The translations under genes were made by a program, and so were the position numbers. From NCBI GenBank assembly GCA_023450835.1, contig JAEXGM010000272.1, positions 1 through 21,571 on the forward strand: a stretch of 21,571 bases of DNA, given 5' to 3'. The notes below the pieces were generated by a model, which was not told the DNA's origin, did no database searches, and saw only the letters and a list, made by a program, of their open reading frames with translations. The first letter of the stretch is position 1. Every line of letters begins with the position of its first letter. The DNA comes from Bacillota bacterium. Lineage in GTDB: Bacteria > Bacillota > Clostridia > Lachnospirales > Lachnospiraceae. Positions 13,981 through 21,571 of this stretch are shown here, piece by piece.

Positions 13981-15774
13981 CTATTTATATAAGGGGCCGT
14001 AAGCGGCACACGCTCTATAATCCTGACCTTCTTTATCCATACCAAAAGCGTTCCAGGCAGCCGGACGGAAGATCTTATCTTCGGGTACATTATGCATGCT
14101 TACAGGAATTCGAAGCATAGAGCACAGGGTAATTAAATCTGCTCCCACATGTCCGTAAGAGATTGCTCCGTGATTAGCTCCCCAGTTATTCATAACGTCA
14201 TAAGCACTCTTAAAAGCACCTTCTCCGGTGGTTCTTGGTGCAAACCAAGTGCAGGGCCAGGTGTAATCGGTTCTCTTCCATAAAATATCGGATACTTCTT
14301 CCGGCAGTTTCACTGTGTAGCCTTCTGCAATCTGAAGCGCAGGTCCTAAGCCTTTTACAAGGTTCAAACGTATCATCGTAACCGGCATTTCTGCCTTTGT
14401 CTCAAATCTGGAAGAGTAGCCGCCTCCTCTAAAGTATCCGTTATCTGCGGCGTTCCAGGTAGTAGCCGAAAGAATCGCCTGCTGGTCTTCCTCGGTTATT
14501 TCATACCAGGGCTTAATTACCGCATTGCCTTTTTCATCCTTTGCTTCTGCGCAGGCATCCAGGCAGGCGGCACCGGAATTGATTAAATGTATAAAACCGT
14601 TACTGGCTGCGGCAACTCCGTCTATCTGATAACCGGCTGCCGCCTTGACAGCCTCGGGGCTCCAATAGGTGCGGACATCTGCAAAGATCTGCGCCCGGTT
14701 AGTTAAAAGCTTCATAAACAGCATTCCGATGCCGTTTAATACGTCGTTCTCCGTTGCCAGGATATAGGGTTCTCTGGCACCATTCCAGTCAAAGGAAGTA
14801 TTTAAGAGAGCTTCCGGGAAATCACAGTTGGGATAAAAGTCCGTCCACTGTCTCTGACCCTGGAAACCGGCTGCAATTGCGTTATGTCCGGACATTTCTT
14901 CCTCACAGCCCTTTGGCAGATTCGGGTTACCGTTCATCAGGTCCTTAATGATACACATCATTTTGACTACAAATTCCCAGTCACTTTCCTTTTGTTCAGG
15001 GTTCTTTTGAACTTCGGGAGGGTTCTTATCAAAGCCTTCCTTACACTTGAGTTTAGTCCATTCCAAAGCCTTTTTATATTCTTCTTCATCGTAGATGCCT
15101 TCTGACATTCTTCTGATAATCTCGACTTCATCCACGGATTCTACTCTCATGCCAAGATATTCTTCAATAAAGGCAGGATCGATAATGGAGCCGCCAATTC
15201 CCATACAGATAGAACCAATCTGAAGGTAGGACTTGCCTCTCATGGTTGCAGCCGCAACTGCGGACCTTCCAAAGCGTAATAATTTTTCCTCAACATCCGC
15301 CGGGATAGAGGTATCCTGTGCATCCTGAACGTCATGGCCATAGATGCCAAAGGCAGGAAGACCTTTTTGTGCGTGGGTCGCCAATACGGAGGCCAGATAA
15401 ACGGCTCCCGGTCTTTCCGTTCCGTTAAAACCCCATACTCCTTTTATTGTCATAGGGTCCATATCCATGGTTTCCGCACCATAGCACCAGCAGGGGGTTA
15501 CGGTAAGCGTAATATCTACTCCTGCTTTTTTGAATTTATCAGCGCAGGCAGCTGCCTCAGCAACTCGGCCGATGGTCGTATCAGCAATAACGACCTTTAC
15601 CGGTTCTCCGTTTGAGTACTTTAAATTATCTTCAAATAATTTGGCAGCAGACTTTGCCATATTCATTGTCTGCTCCTCCAAGGTGCCGCGCACGTTGATG
15701 TAGCCTCTTCTTCCGTCAATGGTAGGACGAATTCCGATTACAGGGTAATCTCCGATTAATCTGTTGCTTGCCAT
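13981..15774 (-). CDS. fucI: FucI, L-fucose isomerase
   Basis: A 597-residue Mn2+-dependent ketol isomerase converting L-fucose to L-fuculose (also D-arabinose to D-ribulose in homologues). Length is close to E. coli FucI (591). Recognisable segments are IGIRPTIDGRRGYINVRG at the N-terminus, TPCWCYGAETMDMDP, GVWGFNGTERPGAVYLA, and the metal-site regions: Glu in ATENDVLNG, Asp in FADVRTYWS and His in GANHGAISYGHVGAD. MHNVPEDKIFRPAAWNAFG is near the end. The ATG at 15774 has an AAAGGAGG leader; the reading from 15843 adds a lysine/arginine-rich leader translation and is not supported. The leader (15775-15843) holds several GGAGG and TCTCC segments able to form hairpins. Confidence 0.95.
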   Translation of the reverse strand: MASNRLIGDYPVIGIRPTIDGRRGYINVRGTLEEQTMNMAKSAAKLFEDNLKYSNGEPVKVVIADTTIGRVAEAAACADKFKKAGVDITLTVTPCWCYGAETMDMDPMTIKGVWGFNGTERPGAVYLASVLATHAQKGLPAFGIYGHDVQDAQDTSIPADVEEKLLRFGRSAVAAATMRGKSYLQIGSICMGIGGSIIDPAFIEEYLGMRVESVDEVEIIRRMSEGIYDEEEYKKALEWTKLKCKEGFDKNPPEVQKNPEQKESDWEFVVKMMCIIKDLMNGNPNLPKGCEEEMSGHNAIAAGFQGQRQWTDFYPNCDFPEALLNTSFDWNGAREPYILATENDVLNGIGMLFMKLLTNRAQIFADVRTYWSPEAVKAAAGYQIDGVAAASNGFIHLINSGAACLDACAEAKDEKGNAVIKPWYEITEEDQQAILSATTWNAADNGYFRGGGYSSRFETKAEMPVTMIRLNLVKGLGPALQIAEGYTVKLPEEVSDILWKRTDYTWPCTWFAPRTTGEGAFKSAYDVMNNWGANHGAISYGHVGADLITLCSMLRIPVSMHNVPEDKIFRPAAWNAFGMDKEGQDYRACAAYGPLYK

Positions 15775-15857
15775 ATTAAACCTCCTTTTTTTAGGAGACT
15801 TTCGCCTCCTTTTGGGAAGGATTTCTCCTCCCGTCTGATACATATCCTTATACTTAC

Positions 15858-15886
15858 ATTATAGATTGTAATAAAAGTAAATCTTG
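15858..15886 (-). promoter_or_regulatory. probable fucIAU-kinase operon promoter
   Basis: On the minus strand TATAAT (+ coordinates 15863-15858) lies 84 bp upstream of the fucI start. At 17 bp spacing the -35 position reads CAAGAT (15886-15881), a poor match, as expected of an AraC-activated promoter. It overlaps the divergent promoter of the araC-type gene. Confidence 0.5.
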
Positions 15887-15895
15887 TGGTATAAT
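15866..15895 (+). promoter_or_regulatory. promoter of the AraC-family regulator gene
   Basis: TTGTAA (15866-15871), an 18-bp spacer and a perfect TATAAT (15890-15895) lie 48 bp upstream of the regulator start. It overlaps the opposing fucI promoter, so binding there could control both directions. Confidence 0.6.
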
Positions 15896-15943
15896 GGACC
15901 AAAAATATAACAATATTCACTTAACTTTCAGGAAGGATATTTT

Positions 15944-16819
15944 ATGAAGTATTTTGATTACAGAGAGCACCGCCAGCAGGGAACAATGGATTTACCAATG
16001 GCTTTTTATCATATAGAACCAAGCCACCCCAGATATCAGATGCCCTATCATTGGCATCCGGAATATGAAATTATTCGGATTTTGGAGGGAGACTTTCATT
16101 TGACCATAGGAAGCCAGGCCTGCCTTCTGAAAAAGGGGGATATCCTGTTCCTGCAGGATGGAGTCTTGCATGGAGGTATCCCGGAGCATTGTATTTATGA
16201 ATGCCTGGTTTTTGATATGAATCTCTTTTTAAAGGGGAACCGTATCGGAGTAAAGCAAATTCAAAAAATTATTCAGCATGAAATAACCTTCTGGCAGCAG
16301 CTTCCGGGGGAAGATAAGTTTTTAAAAGACCTCCTGGATAGTCTATTTCTTGTCATGGGAGAGAAGAAAAGAGGCTATGAATTTCTGATACAGGGCTATC
16401 TGTATCAGCTTCTGGGTTTTTTGTTCCAGGAGCATCTATATGATGAAAGAGTGAATACCGCGAATTCCTCTTTGCAGCATGTGGTGCAATTCAAAAGAGT
16501 TTTAAGCTATATTGAAGAGCATTATACGGAGAATATTATTCTGGAGGACCTGGCTAAAGTGGCGGGCATGAATCCAAAATATTTCTGCCGTTTCTTTCGC
16601 GAGATGTCTTTTCGGACCCCTATTGATTATGTGAATTATTACCGGATAGAGCGGGCTTGTGAACAACTTTCCACGACTGATACCAAGATTATAGAAGTGG
16701 CGCTTAATTGCGGTTACAATGATATCAGCTATTTTATAAAGACTTTCCGCAAATACAAAGGGCTGACCCCGAAGCAGTACCTGAAAAAGGAATATTCAAA
16801 ATATTTATATTTAATTTAG
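15944..16819 (+). CDS. AraC-family regulator, probable fucose operon activator
   Basis: A 291-residue regulator with an N-terminal cupin-like sugar-sensing domain (about 15-100, with PYHWHPEYEI at 34-43 and the KKGDILFLQDGVLHGG turn). A helical linker follows, then a C-terminal AraC double helix-turn-helix (about 190-285: ENIILEDLAKVAGMNPKYF, then VALNCGYNDISYFIKTFRK, ending GLTPKQYLKK). The HPEYE beta-sheet histidines are typical of this subclass. It is divergent from fucI, with overlapping promoters. The simplest inference is an L-fucose (or fuculose-phosphate) responsive activator. GGAAGG precedes the start. Confidence 0.9.
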   Translation: MKYFDYREHRQQGTMDLPMAFYHIEPSHPRYQMPYHWHPEYEIIRILEGDFHLTIGSQACLLKKGDILFLQDGVLHGGIPEHCIYECLVFDMNLFLKGNRIGVKQIQKIIQHEITFWQQLPGEDKFLKDLLDSLFLVMGEKKRGYEFLIQGYLYQLLGFLFQEHLYDERVNTANSSLQHVVQFKRVLSYIEEHYTENIILEDLAKVAGMNPKYFCRFFREMSFRTPIDYVNYYRIERACEQLSTTDTKIIEVALNCGYNDISYFIKTFRKYKGLTPKQYLKKEYSKYLYLI

Positions 16820-16829
16820 ACTCCCTTAA

Positions 16830-16859
16830 TTGACCGCAGAGCAGCAAAAAGAGTATTAT
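16830..16859 (+). promoter_or_regulatory. promoter for the DnaK-like gene
   Basis: TTGACC (16830-16835), an 18-bp spacer and TATTAT (16854-16859) lie about 97 bp upstream of the start codon. No CIRCE element (TTAGCACTC-N9-GAGTGCTAA) is present, so HrcA heat-shock control is not indicated. The remaining leader is AT rich with no clear structure. Confidence 0.6.
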
Positions 16860-16955
16860 GACAGTTAGATGGCATGATAATATGATGATATAAGCGGAAT
16901 TATAAGTTGATAGTTAGTACAGATAAATAAGCGGTTTAAATAAGTGGAGGAATGT

Positions 16956-18698
16956 ATGGGTAAGATTATTGGAATTGATTTAGGAACCACTAACAGCTGT
17001 GTGGCAGTAATAGAGGGCGGCAAGCCGGTAGTTATAAATAATGGCGAAGGGCAGAGGACAACCCCTTCAGTCGTGGCCTTTTCAAAGACCGGAGAAAGAC
17101 TGGTGGGAGACACCGCCAAGCGCCAGGCAATCACCAATGGAGAAAGAACCATTGCTTCCATCAAACGTCAGATGGGAACGGAACAAAGGGTTACAATAGA
17201 CGATAAGAAATATACACCCCAGGAAATCTCTGCAATGATTCTCAGCAAATTAAAAAAAGATGCGGAAAGCTACCTTGGAGAGCCGGTAACAGAAGCGGTC
17301 ATTACGGTACCCGCCTACTTTAACGATGCGGGGCGGCAGGCCACCAAGGATGCCGGAAGAATCGCAGGTCTGAATGTGCTGAGAATTATAAATGAACCTA
17401 CAGCCGCCGCTCTGGCCTACGGTCTTGAGAATGAAGGCGCTCAGAAGATTATGGTGTATGATCTTGGAGGCGGAACCTTTGACGTATCCCTTATTGAAAT
17501 CGGAGGGGGAGTCATTGAAGTCCTTGCCACCTCCGGCGATAACAGACTGGGCGGAGATGACTTCGATGAAAAGGTGACAGATTACCTGGTCCAGGAGTTT
17601 AAAAGGTCTGAAAAGATTGATCTGTCAAAGGACAAGGTAGCTCTTGGACGAGTAAGAGAAGCAGCGGAAAAGGCCAAGAAAGAACTGTCCGCAGCTACAA
17701 GCACCAATATAAACCTGCCCTTTGTTGCAACGGACAAATCGGGACCCAGACATATGGACATTACCCTGACCCGTGCCAAATTTGATGAGCTTACCAATGG
17801 GCTGGTGGAAAGAACGGCCATACCAGTTCAGAATGCGTTGAATGATGCAGGCTTAAAGCCCGGGGATTTAAGCCGGGTCTTGCTGGTAGGAGGTTCCACC
17901 AGAATCCCCGCGGTACAGAATAAAGTCAGACAGTTAACAGGCATGGAGCCCAGCAGAAATCTCAATCCGGATGAATGCGTTGCTCTGGGAGCTGCCATAC
18001 AGGGAGGTAAACTGGCAGGAGAATCCAGTCTGTCCCAAATCCTGCTTCTGGATGTGACCCCCCTTTCACTTTCAATTGAGACCATCGGAGGTGTTGCTAC
18101 AAGGCTGATTGAGCGAAATTCCACAATTCCTACCAAGTACAGCCAGGTATTTACGACAGCGGGTAATTTCCAATCCTCCGTAGATATTAAGGTACTCCAG
18201 GGAGAGAGGCAGTTTGCAAAGGACAACAAGCTTATCGGCAATTTTAAACTGAATGGTATCAAACGGGCCATGAGAGGGGTTCCTCAGATCGAAGTTACCT
18301 TTGATATCGATGCCAACGGTATTTTAAAGGTATCTGCCAGGGATTTGGACTCAGGAAAAGAGCAGCATATTGTCATAACTGCCAGTTCCAATCTCTCGGA
18401 AGAAGATATTGAGAGAGCCATAATAGAAGCGGCCCAGTATGAAGGCAGTGATGAAGTAAGAAAGCAATCGGTAAATATCAGAACGGAAGCGGAAAATCTC
18501 ATAGCAAGAACAGAAGCAGCACTTGCCGCCAGGAAGAAGGATGTGGACAAGGGCAAGAAAAAAGAAATAAAGATAAGCCTTGCAGAACTTAAAAAAGCGG
18601 TAAGTAAGACAAAGCTTAGTACGATAACAAAGGAAGAAGCAGATACCATACAGGCGGCAAAAGAACAGCTGGAGTATGTAGCGGCAGAATTGTTATAG
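16956..18698 (+). CDS. DnaK-like Hsp70 chaperone, C-terminally short paralogue
   Basis: A 580-residue Hsp70. The ATPase domain is complete: IIGIDLGTTNSC (phosphate 1), VITVPAYFNDAGRQATKDAG, INEPTAAALAYG, YDLGGGTFDVS (phosphate 2) and LLVGGSTRIPAVQ (adenosine). The interdomain linker is ILLLDVTPLSLS, and the substrate-binding beta domain holds GVPQIEVTFDIDANGILKVSA. The helical lid is shortened; the protein stops at VAAELL without the Gly-rich, acidic EEVD-like tail of a housekeeping DnaK (about 610-640 residues). No grpE, dnaJ or hrcA is adjacent, and there is no CIRCE. The likely role is a second, specialised Hsp70, although being the only DnaK cannot be excluded from one window. The start ATG follows GTGGAGG; a GTG four codons upstream is less likely. 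Confidence 0.9.
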   Translation: MGKIIGIDLGTTNSCVAVIEGGKPVVINNGEGQRTTPSVVAFSKTGERLVGDTAKRQAITNGERTIASIKRQMGTEQRVTIDDKKYTPQEISAMILSKLKKDAESYLGEPVTEAVITVPAYFNDAGRQATKDAGRIAGLNVLRIINEPTAAALAYGLENEGAQKIMVYDLGGGTFDVSLIEIGGGVIEVLATSGDNRLGGDDFDEKVTDYLVQEFKRSEKIDLSKDKVALGRVREAAEKAKKELSAATSTNINLPFVATDKSGPRHMDITLTRAKFDELTNGLVERTAIPVQNALNDAGLKPGDLSRVLLVGGSTRIPAVQNKVRQLTGMEPSRNLNPDECVALGAAIQGGKLAGESSLSQILLLDVTPLSLSIETIGGVATRLIERNSTIPTKYSQVFTTAGNFQSSVDIKVLQGERQFAKDNKLIGNFKLNGIKRAMRGVPQIEVTFDIDANGILKVSARDLDSGKEQHIVITASSNLSEEDIERAIIEAAQYEGSDEVRKQSVNIRTEAENLIARTEAALAARKKDVDKGKKKEIKISLAELKKAVSKTKLSTITKEEADTIQAAKEQLEYVAAELL

Positions 18699-18712
18699 AA
18701 TATAATGATTTG

Positions 18713-18823
18713 GGCGCCGAAAGTTTTTCAAAATGGGACGGCAAATTGCTCAAAGCAGAAAGAACAAATGCACTGGTTCCAAGGCGTATTTGTTCTTTCT
18801 GCTTTGGGCAATTTGCCTGCGCC
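18713..18823 (+). repeat. very long hairpin (32-bp stem) after the DnaK-like gene
   Basis: Positions 18740-18771 pair with 18786-18817 in 32 consecutive pairs with a 14-nt loop. The only non-Watson-Crick pairs are T18750-G18807 and G18770-T18787, both G-U wobbles in + strand RNA. An outer GGCGC (18713-18717) / GCGCC (18819-18823) stem can close the whole element. No U run follows, so it is not a standard terminator. It may be a MITE-like element or an RNase III-processed 3' UTR structure. Confidence 0.85.
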
Positions 18824-18875
18824 TATAGAGAAAATCTATTTGTCGGGCGAATCATATAGTTATAGTCCTAAATTG

Positions 18876-18928
18876 AAAAGAAGCTTCTTTGTGAAAGGTA
18901 CTTTCCACATGTCACGGAAGCTTCTTTT
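18876..18928 (-). terminator. terminator overlapping the 3' end of the MntR-like gene
   Basis: AAAAGAAGCTTC (18876-18887) and GAAGCTTCTTTT (18917-18928) form a 12-bp stem. In the minus direction the 3' arm ends in TTTT. The 5' arm lies in the last codons of the regulator gene, and an inner stem TGTGAAAG / CTTTcCACA fills the loop. Confidence 0.6.
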
Positions 18929-19403
18929 TAATAGTTTGAATGTTTTTGCTGCGGAATTGTATAAACTCTTCTCTGATATCCTGATGGCATTGAAAGAAAT
19001 CCAGCAGATCTTGAATGCTGATTAATATTTCATCGTTTAGCGTATGCTCTATTTTTTCTGTTTCTTCCAGTAAATCGTTTTTAATATTTAAAAATTTTAG
19101 AAACTCTTCTACCAGGTCGTGCCGATGTAAAAGTGCTTCTCCTTTGGTCAGACCGCTTGCTTCCAAAATAATAACACCATACTTTTCATATTTCAGAAGG
19201 CCCATCTCTGCCAGTTTCTTCACCATGCTGGTTACGGAAGGAGGTTGTACATTCAATGCCTGGGCAAGGTCTCCCGCTCTGGTGTAACCGCCATCCTTTG
19301 ATAAACGGTATATCATCTCCAGATAATCTTCCGCAGAAGGGGATAAATCTTCGTGTTCTGTTCTTAAATACTCCCGAAAGGTATAAAACTCCTGATCTGA
19401 CAT
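18912..19403 (-). CDS. MntR-like DtxR-family metal-dependent regulator
   Basis: A 163-residue DtxR-family repressor. The N-terminal winged helix (about 22-85) has the recognition region LNVQPPSVTSMVKKLAEMGLLKYEKYG. A metal-binding dimerisation domain follows. Ligands align with those of B. subtilis MntR: Asp26 and Glu29 (SAEDYLEMIY), His95 (HRHDLVEEFL), and Glu116, Glu119 and His120 (ETEKIEH). This set favours manganese sensing rather than the cysteine-containing iron sensor type. There is no SH3 domain. It is about 20 residues longer than BsMntR at the N-terminus. It could regulate a Mn transporter elsewhere; a role at feoAB is possible but not shown. An inverted repeat covers its start codon. 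Confidence 0.9.
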   Translation of the reverse strand: MSDQEFYTFREYLRTEHEDLSPSAEDYLEMIYRLSKDGGYTRAGDLAQALNVQPPSVTSMVKKLAEMGLLKYEKYGVIILEASGLTKGEALLHRHDLVEEFLKFLNIKNDLLEETEKIEHTLNDEILISIQDLLDFFQCHQDIREEFIQFRSKNIQTIKKKLP

Positions 19404-19441
19404 GGCATATTTCCTATAGTTCTTTGTTCATTATATGCCAT
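19402..19441 (-). promoter_or_regulatory. inverted repeat spanning the MntR-like start codon and promoter
   Basis: ATGGCATAT (19402-19410) and ATATGCCAT (19433-19441) are perfect 9-bp inverted repeats 22 bp apart. One arm includes two bases of the start codon. The other overlaps a minus-strand TATAAT (19435-19430), the likely -10. It could be an mRNA hairpin hiding the start or a spaced autoregulatory site. It does not match a classical MntR box. Confidence 0.5.
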
Positions 19442-19593
19442 AAGCAAAGAAGTAAGACATGAGAACTAATGTAAAACATGAAATGGTGTGTTATACTTTT
19501 ATCAGAACGTGGAATAAGAGGGAGATTCTCTGTAAACAGTGAGAATCAATATTTCGGGCGTCTTTATAATCTGAAAGGCAGGAGGCAGAACAA

Positions 19594-20589
19594 ATGGGAA
19601 TAGACAGACTGACAGGTAAGGACTTTAGGGGGTATATCTTAATTAACAGGGAAGGTCAGAATATTTTCGAAAAAGCATATGGATATGCGGATTTACCCAA
19701 TGAGATTCCCAATGAAGCTAATACGAAGTTTGCCACTGCATCTGCGGGTAAAGTATTTGTAGGAGTAGCAATCCTGCAATTAGTGGAAAAAGGGAGACTG
19801 CATTTGGAGGATACTATCGGAAACCTCCTTGACTTTGATTTGAAGCAAATCGATCCTGCAATTACGGTAGAAGAACTTCTGACCCATACCTCAGGAATAC
19901 CGGATTACTTTGATGAGAGTGTGATGGAAGAATACGAGGAGCTCTGGACAGACTTTCCGAACTATAAAATCCGTTCCAATAAAGACCTGCTTCCCTTATT
20001 TATTGATAAACCTATGATGTACCCAAGGGGCAGCAAGTTCCAATACAATAATACAGGCTTTGTTGTGCTGGCTCTGATAATTGAAAAAATAACGGGAAGT
20101 GCATTTGATGAATATATAAAACAGAATATTTTTGAGCCCTGTAAGATGAGTGACAGCGGATATTATGAGCTGGACAGGCTTCCTGCGAAATGTGCGGTCA
20201 ACTACATTTATGACGAAGAACATAAGAACTACCGCACCAATATTTTCAGTGTGGACGCCAAGGGTACCGGTGCGGGCGGAGCATTTATAACCGTTAACGA
20301 TATAAGATTATTCTGGGAGAATCTATTGTCCGGTAAATTGCTTTCAAAAGATATGGTTTCCGATATGCTTTCAAATCATAGCAAAGCAGAGGAATGTTAT
20401 GGCTATGGAATCTGGCTTAAGAAGCATGGGGATGGTTTTATTCCTTATTTTCAGGGCAGTGATCCGGGCGTTAGTTTTCTGTCCAGTTATAATCTTCAAA
20501 AAGAGCTGCTGATAGTTTTGGTAAGCAACTACGGAGATAATGTATGGAAGCTGCATAAGACTATCAATGAATACTATGAAAATGAGTAA
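19594..20589 (+). CDS. beta-lactamase-fold serine hydrolase (class C / DD-peptidase family)
   Basis: A 331-residue serine hydrolase of the penicillin-binding-protein-like class C group. The catalytic SxxK is S50-A-G-K53 (ATASAGKVFV), the YxN motif is Y151-N-N153 (FQYNNTGFV), and LLTHTSGIPDYF (95-106) is the characteristic helix. The third, KTG-like element is probably QGSDPGVSF. There is no signal peptide or membrane helix, so it should be cytoplasmic; that argues against a cell-wall or antibiotic role and for an esterase or peptidase activity. The start has AGGAGG upstream. The leader contains a stem GATTCTC/GAGAATC (19524-19547). A possible -10 TATACT at 19492-19497 lacks a clear -35. The substrate is unknown. 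Confidence 0.88.
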   Translation: MGIDRLTGKDFRGYILINREGQNIFEKAYGYADLPNEIPNEANTKFATASAGKVFVGVAILQLVEKGRLHLEDTIGNLLDFDLKQIDPAITVEELLTHTSGIPDYFDESVMEEYEELWTDFPNYKIRSNKDLLPLFIDKPMMYPRGSKFQYNNTGFVVLALIIEKITGSAFDEYIKQNIFEPCKMSDSGYYELDRLPAKCAVNYIYDEEHKNYRTNIFSVDAKGTGAGGAFITVNDIRLFWENLLSGKLLSKDMVSDMLSNHSKAEECYGYGIWLKKHGDGFIPYFQGSDPGVSFLSSYNLQKELLIVLVSNYGDNVWKLHKTINEYYENE

Positions 20590-20597
20590 TGGGAAGG

Positions 20598-20626
20598 TTG
20601 CAGCGGCAATTTGGACATGCTATACT
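20598..20626 (+). promoter_or_regulatory. possible promoter of the last gene
   Basis: TTGCAG (20598-20603), a 17-bp spacer and TATACT (20621-20626) lie 31 bp upstream of the start codon at 20658. The -35 is weak, and the gene may also be read through from the serine hydrolase gene 68 bp upstream. Confidence 0.4.
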
Positions 20627-20657
20627 TTAAATACAATAACAAAACAGGAGACAAGGT

Positions 20658-21482
20658 ATGATTTTATTAAAGGATATATGTGTCGGCATTCATATGCCTG
20701 AAGAAGTGACAGATACGGTATTAGGACTTGAAAAAGAGCTGGATTTAAAAGCACTTGCACCGTCTGTTTCGAAGCTTTACCACCGCCCTTTATGGGAGGA
20801 AGGTCTTGCGGAACTGCGCACCGCCTTCGGTGAGGACAAAAATGGGCTTAAGATGCTTACCTGCATGCTTCTGATGGGTCTTGATGTTTATGAAAAATAT
20901 AAAGAAAAGGGCATTGATGAGAAGGTCTTCTATGATACCTTTGCCTGCTTTTCCAGATTTGTAAAAGAACATCTGGCAAGCTACGGTTCCTATGGATTTG
21001 ACAGGGAGTGGTGGACGCCCAGACAGCTTTCCATGGAAGAATTCCGTCTTGGGGAACTGGAATTTGAAGTAGAGAAGTGGAAGGAGGAGGACGTAATCAG
21101 TGTGCATATTCCTTCCGATGCCGTAATCACAAGAGAGAATTGTGTGGCTTCCTATGCCTGGTCAAAGAAGTTCTTTAAAGAATTCTATCCGAACTTTCAT
21201 TATAAATATTATATCTGCGACTCCTGGATGCTCTCTCCCGGCCTGCCCGATGTCTTACCGGCGGATTCCAGAATTGTAACCTTCCAGAAGGACTTTACCA
21301 TTACGGAATGGGAGAAGGAGAATCCCTCTTATCTGGAGTGGGTATATAAGAATCCCGATCTGACGCTGGAGGAACTGCCGGAGAATACGTCGCTTCAGAG
21401 GAATATTAAGAGGTACTTAAAAGAAGGCGGCAAGATTGGGACGGCTTTTGGATATATCAGGGCAGATGCGGAAATTAAGTAG
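20658..21482 (+). CDS. GNAT-like acyltransferase-domain protein (tentative)
   Basis: A 274-residue soluble protein. It resembles a family of clostridial proteins annotated as acyltransferase-domain proteins, with a helical N-terminal domain (about 1-125) and a GNAT-like C-terminal domain (about 126-270). Recognisable points are DREWWTPRQLSMEEFRLGELEFE (about 115-137), ISVHIPSDAVI, and a conserved aromatic segment FYPNFHYKYYICDSWMLSP. The canonical acetyl-CoA loop R/QxxGxG/A of GNATs is not visible, so catalytic activity is uncertain. AGGAG precedes the start. The assignment rests on memory of the family pattern, not a search; the substrate is unknown. The remaining 89 bases of the window (21483-21571) contain no gene I can support. 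Confidence 0.6.
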   Translation: MILLKDICVGIHMPEEVTDTVLGLEKELDLKALAPSVSKLYHRPLWEEGLAELRTAFGEDKNGLKMLTCMLLMGLDVYEKYKEKGIDEKVFYDTFACFSRFVKEHLASYGSYGFDREWWTPRQLSMEEFRLGELEFEVEKWKEEDVISVHIPSDAVITRENCVASYAWSKKFFKEFYPNFHYKYYICDSWMLSPGLPDVLPADSRIVTFQKDFTITEWEKENPSYLEWVYKNPDLTLEELPENTSLQRNIKRYLKEGGKIGTAFGYIRADAEIK

Positions 21483-21571
21483 TTTTATTAGTAAGACGGG
21501 GGTCTTTGGGAACGGACGATGATGCTGAAGGATAGTTATTGATTTTCTTGTTCAGGATTTCCGATTCCACT

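Noticed and set aside
15775..15843. N-terminal extension of FucI
   Set aside because: The added residues are a Lys/Arg-rich translation of the GGAGG-rich leader; the ATG at 15774 has an ideal ribosome binding site.
16820..16955. CIRCE heat-shock operator before the DnaK-like gene
   Set aside because: No TTAGCACTC inverted repeat is present in the leader.

Overview
The window looks like a chromosomal segment of a low-to-mid GC, motile anaerobic Firmicute, most likely a Lachnospiraceae/Clostridia relative. The basis is the strong AGGAGG-type ribosome binding sites before nearly every gene, the clostridial form of FeoB, MotAB, an L-fucose utilisation operon with a RhaB-type kinase, an MntR-type DtxR regulator, and many short intergenic repeats. 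The species cannot be fixed from the sequence alone.

Layout from left to right. A 61-bp tandem repeat enters at the left edge (2-156). It is followed by feoA-feoB for ferrous iron uptake (401-2758, +). Two overlapping WYL-domain regulators (2769-4992, -) are divergent from rtcB (5201-6433, +). Downstream of rtcB, after a good promoter, lies about 560 bp with no credible protein gene. It holds three successive tRNA-like domains, each with a D-arm-like element and the same 11-base B-box/T-loop sequence, followed by several strong hairpins. A slipin/band-7 (SPFH) gene with its own terminator comes next (7100-8237). A LysR regulator and motA-motB follow (8381-11101, +), ending at a bidirectional terminator shared with the fucose operon on the opposite strand (fucI-fucA-fucU-kinase, 15774 down to 11208). 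A divergent AraC-family regulator (15944-16819) is probably its activator. A second, C-terminally short DnaK-like Hsp70 (16956-18698) is followed by an exceptional 32-bp hairpin. An MntR-like regulator (-), a cytoplasmic beta-lactamase-fold serine hydrolase and a GNAT-like acyltransferase-family protein close the window.

The most interesting part is 2769-8237. It reads as one RNA-repair cassette: paired WYL sensors, the RNA ligase RtcB, a tRNA-mimicking structured RNA and a membrane-scaffold-type slipin. Proteobacterial RNA-repair operons (rsr-yrlBA-rtcBA of Salmonella) offer a precedent, because RtcB is encoded there next to Y RNAs that contain a tRNA-like module. Here, however, three tRNA-like modules are concatenated. 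Their acceptor strands do not pair within a module; neighbouring strands pair between modules to form mini-hairpins. That architecture is the main candidate for something undescribed.

The other regions are more ordinary metabolism and regulation, but they carry several non-coding structures. These are a repeat family shared by the rtcB downstream region and the fucU-kinase gap, interleaved inverted repeats at the motB/kinase junction, and inverted repeats over the mntR start and before rtcB. All functions are inferred from sequence reading; no searches or folding programs were run.
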